Assembly: GCA_022758945.1 (NCBI GenBank)
Contig: JAEMQE010000301.1
Span: 1-7,254, forward strand
Reading direction: 5' to 3'
Length of the DNA: 7,254 bases
DNA from: Lentimicrobium sp.
Lineage (GTDB): Bacteria; Bacteroidota; Bacteroidia; Flavobacteriales; Flavobacteriaceae
The translations under genes and the position numbers were made by a program. This document shows, piece after piece, positions 6,264 to 7,254 of the stretch; position 1 is the stretch's first letter, and every line of letters starts with the position of its first letter. The notes under the pieces are model-generated. The model had not been told where the DNA came from. It did not search any database and saw only the letters and a program-made list of their open reading frames with translations.

Positions 6264-6291
6264 CTCAGTCATTATTTGACTGAGTTTTTTT
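6264..6291 (+). terminator. intrinsic terminator
   Basis: CTCAGTCA (6264-6271) and TGACTGAG (6277-6284) form a perfect 8-bp stem with the loop TTATT, directly followed by seven T (6285-6291). It points to the plus strand only, since the other side has no T-tract in the right place. It would end the candidate small RNA and also any transcript running on from uvrC and the patatin gene, leaving that operon a 3' UTR of about 290 nt. Confidence 0.8.
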
Positions 6292-6306
6292 GTTTTAATA
6301 CATTTG
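6275..6306 (+). promoter_or_regulatory. promoter of the DUF3108 gene, TTTG-N20-TAnnTTTG
   Basis: TTTG (6275-6278) and TACATTTG (6299-6306) are separated by 20 bases, a close match to the Bacteroidota consensus. Start of transcription is expected near 6311-6313, giving a leader of about 33 nt before ATG 6345. The -33 element lies in the loop and right arm of the terminator hairpin, so the two signals share DNA. Confidence 0.6.
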
Positions 6307-6344
6307 GAACAAAATTTGCTTTTGCAGTCAATAAATAGTCCAAT

Positions 6345-7124
6345 ATGACAATAAAAAAAATAATTTTATTATTTATATTTATTACTGTAGTAAGCTTTAA
6401 ATCTCAAAAAGAGAATGCTTTTGCTGCGGGTGAATGGTTTAAATTCAGAATTCATTATGAGATTGTAAATGCAGGATATGCAACTTTAGAAGTTAAAGAT
6501 GCCACTGTAAACAACAAAAATGTCTTTCGCGTTATAGGTCGAGGCTATACAACGGGAGTATCCAAGTTGTTTTTTAATGTAAATGACTTATACGAAAGCT
6601 ACATTGATAAGGAAACGGGAAATCCGTATCAATTTATTAGAAAAATTGATGAAGGAGGTTACACTAAAAACCAAGAGGGATTTTTCAATCAAGCAGAAAA
6701 TGAAATTCTTGTAAAAGATCACAAACATTTTACCGAAAAATCTTTTGCCATCCCAAAAAATGCCCAAGACATTTTGTCATCTTTTTATTATTTGCGGAAT
6801 TATCCAAGTATAGACAAAATGAAACCGGGAGAATTTGTGGCAATTGATATGTTTTTTGATGATACAACCACTAAATTTAGGTTAAAATTTATAGGGCGAG
6901 AGGATATTAGAACTAAATTTGGAGTCATTTCAACCATGGTTTTTAGACCCATAGTTCAAACCGGACGCGTTTTCAAAGAAGAAGAAAGTTTAACTATTTG
7001 GATTTCAGATGACGACAATAAATTGCCAATTCGAATAAAAGCAAGTCTTCTTGTAGGTTCGATTAAAGCGGATTTAGAAGCTTTCAAAGGATTAAAATAC
7101 CCTTTTAAAGTTAAAGTAAAATAA
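6345..7124 (+). CDS. exported DUF3108 domain protein
   Basis: 259 residues with an N-terminal signal peptide (MTIKKIILLF..., hydrophobic to about residue 18, likely cleavage near 20-21), so it should be secreted to the periplasm or the outer membrane. The mature part is recognisable as DUF3108: the opening GEWFKFRIHYEIVNAGYATL (29-48), the QDILSSFYYLR segment (141-151), and the closing strands from LTIWISDDDNKLPIRI (216-231) to LVGSIKADL (236-244). The family has a beta-rich fold and no established biochemical role that I can name. No lipobox cysteine is seen, so it is not a lipoprotein. The start follows a good promoter by about 33 nt and, as usual here, lacks a Shine-Dalgarno. It is separated from the patatin gene by a terminator, so it is its own unit. 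Confidence 0.88.
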   Translation: MTIKKIILLFIFITVVSFKSQKENAFAAGEWFKFRIHYEIVNAGYATLEVKDATVNNKNVFRVIGRGYTTGVSKLFFNVNDLYESYIDKETGNPYQFIRKIDEGGYTKNQEGFFNQAENEILVKDHKHFTEKSFAIPKNAQDILSSFYYLRNYPSIDKMKPGEFVAIDMFFDDTTTKFRLKFIGREDIRTKFGVISTMVFRPIVQTGRVFKEEESLTIWISDDDNKLPIRIKASLLVGSIKADLEAFKGLKYPFKVKVK

Positions 7125-7254
7125 GTACAATTGGGATTCGAGAAAGATTTGAAACGAAAATTCAGCTAAAAATTGTGACTTAGTGAAAAAGAAAAATAAT
7201 TGTAACTAATCAGTCTCAAATATAGGTATTTTATTTCATGTCAAAATGGCATGA
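7125..7254 (+). other. intergenic end of window with a possible cut promoter or gene start
   Basis: No complete gene and no clear terminator for the DUF3108 gene is seen here. An ATG at 7238 opens the frame MSKWH to the window edge, with no promoter box before it. The same bases form TCATG (7236-7240) and CATGA (7250-7254), a 5-bp inverted repeat. TGGCATGA (7247-7254) resembles the -24 element of a sigma-54 promoter whose -12 half would lie outside. I cannot decide between gene start and regulatory site. Confidence 0.25.

Larger units (their letters stand above)
6179..6291 (+). ncRNA. candidate small RNA or leader of about 110 nt
   Basis: This stretch starts just after a -7 box and ends in a strong intrinsic terminator, with no ORF above nine codons inside. 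From 5' to 3' it can form a short hairpin GAAGG/CCTTC (6188-6192 with 6201-6205, loop GGTGGTTT), an AT hairpin (6214-6236) with a T-tract, and the terminator hairpin (6264-6284). The first 30 bases are clearly richer in G than the surroundings. It does not match SRP RNA, 6S, tmRNA or a riboswitch that I can recognise. Alternatives are an attenuated leader for the DUF3108 gene or simply the 3' end of the patatin transcript. Expression and exact ends are inferred. Confidence 0.38.

Noticed and set aside
6002..6344. Riboswitch or known structured RNA
   Set aside because: I compared by eye with the conserved cores of SRP RNA, 6S, tmRNA and preQ1 elements and saw no match. Only an unclassified small RNA candidate is claimed.
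1..7254. Defence island, mobile element or biosynthetic cluster
   Set aside because: There are no transposase, integrase, toxin-antitoxin, CRISPR repeat or clustered biosynthetic genes; the five complete genes are ordinary chromosomal families.

Overview
The window looks like chromosomal DNA of a Flavobacterium-like member of the Bacteroidota (Flavobacteriaceae). Supporting signs are the AT-rich composition, the UvrC and DUF3108 sequences typical of that family, start codons without Shine-Dalgarno sequences, and promoter matches to the Bacteroidota pattern TTTG-(about 19-20)-TAnnTTTG. The content is mostly housekeeping. I see no mobile element, CRISPR array, tRNA or rRNA, and no convincing new defence or metabolic system. 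The less explained material is in the intergenic regions.

Layout. At the left edge (1-24, minus) there may be the first codons of a secreted-protein gene that leaves the window. A two-gene minus-strand operon follows, read right to left: a group II PLP-dependent amino-acid decarboxylase (640-1878) and a 5-formyltetrahydrofolate cyclo-ligase (84-647), overlapping by 8 bp. The 113-bp divergent region 1879-1991 carries promoter-like elements for both directions. The plus-strand one lies so close to the uvrC start that the message may be leaderless.

On the plus strand, uvrC (1992-3797, excinuclease subunit C) overlaps by ATGA with a 735-codon patatin-BamA fusion (3794-6001), a predicted outer-membrane lipase of the PlpD/type Vd-like architecture. 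The 343-bp gap 6002-6344 holds a 13-bp direct repeat at the patatin stop, a small inverted repeat, a -7 promoter box, an AT hairpin with a T-tract, and a strong intrinsic terminator. Together the last three could define a small RNA of about 110 nt. A second, better promoter overlaps that terminator and points into a secreted DUF3108 protein gene (6345-7124). The last 130 bp hold no complete gene. They end in a palindromic sequence that could be the first half of a promoter cut by the window edge.

How the genes relate: the two minus-strand genes are probably cotranscribed, but the substrate of the decarboxylase cannot be read from the sequence. UvrC (DNA repair) and the patatin (envelope) are probably translationally coupled without an obvious common pathway. 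The patatin and the DUF3108 protein are both predicted to be exported and may both act in the envelope.
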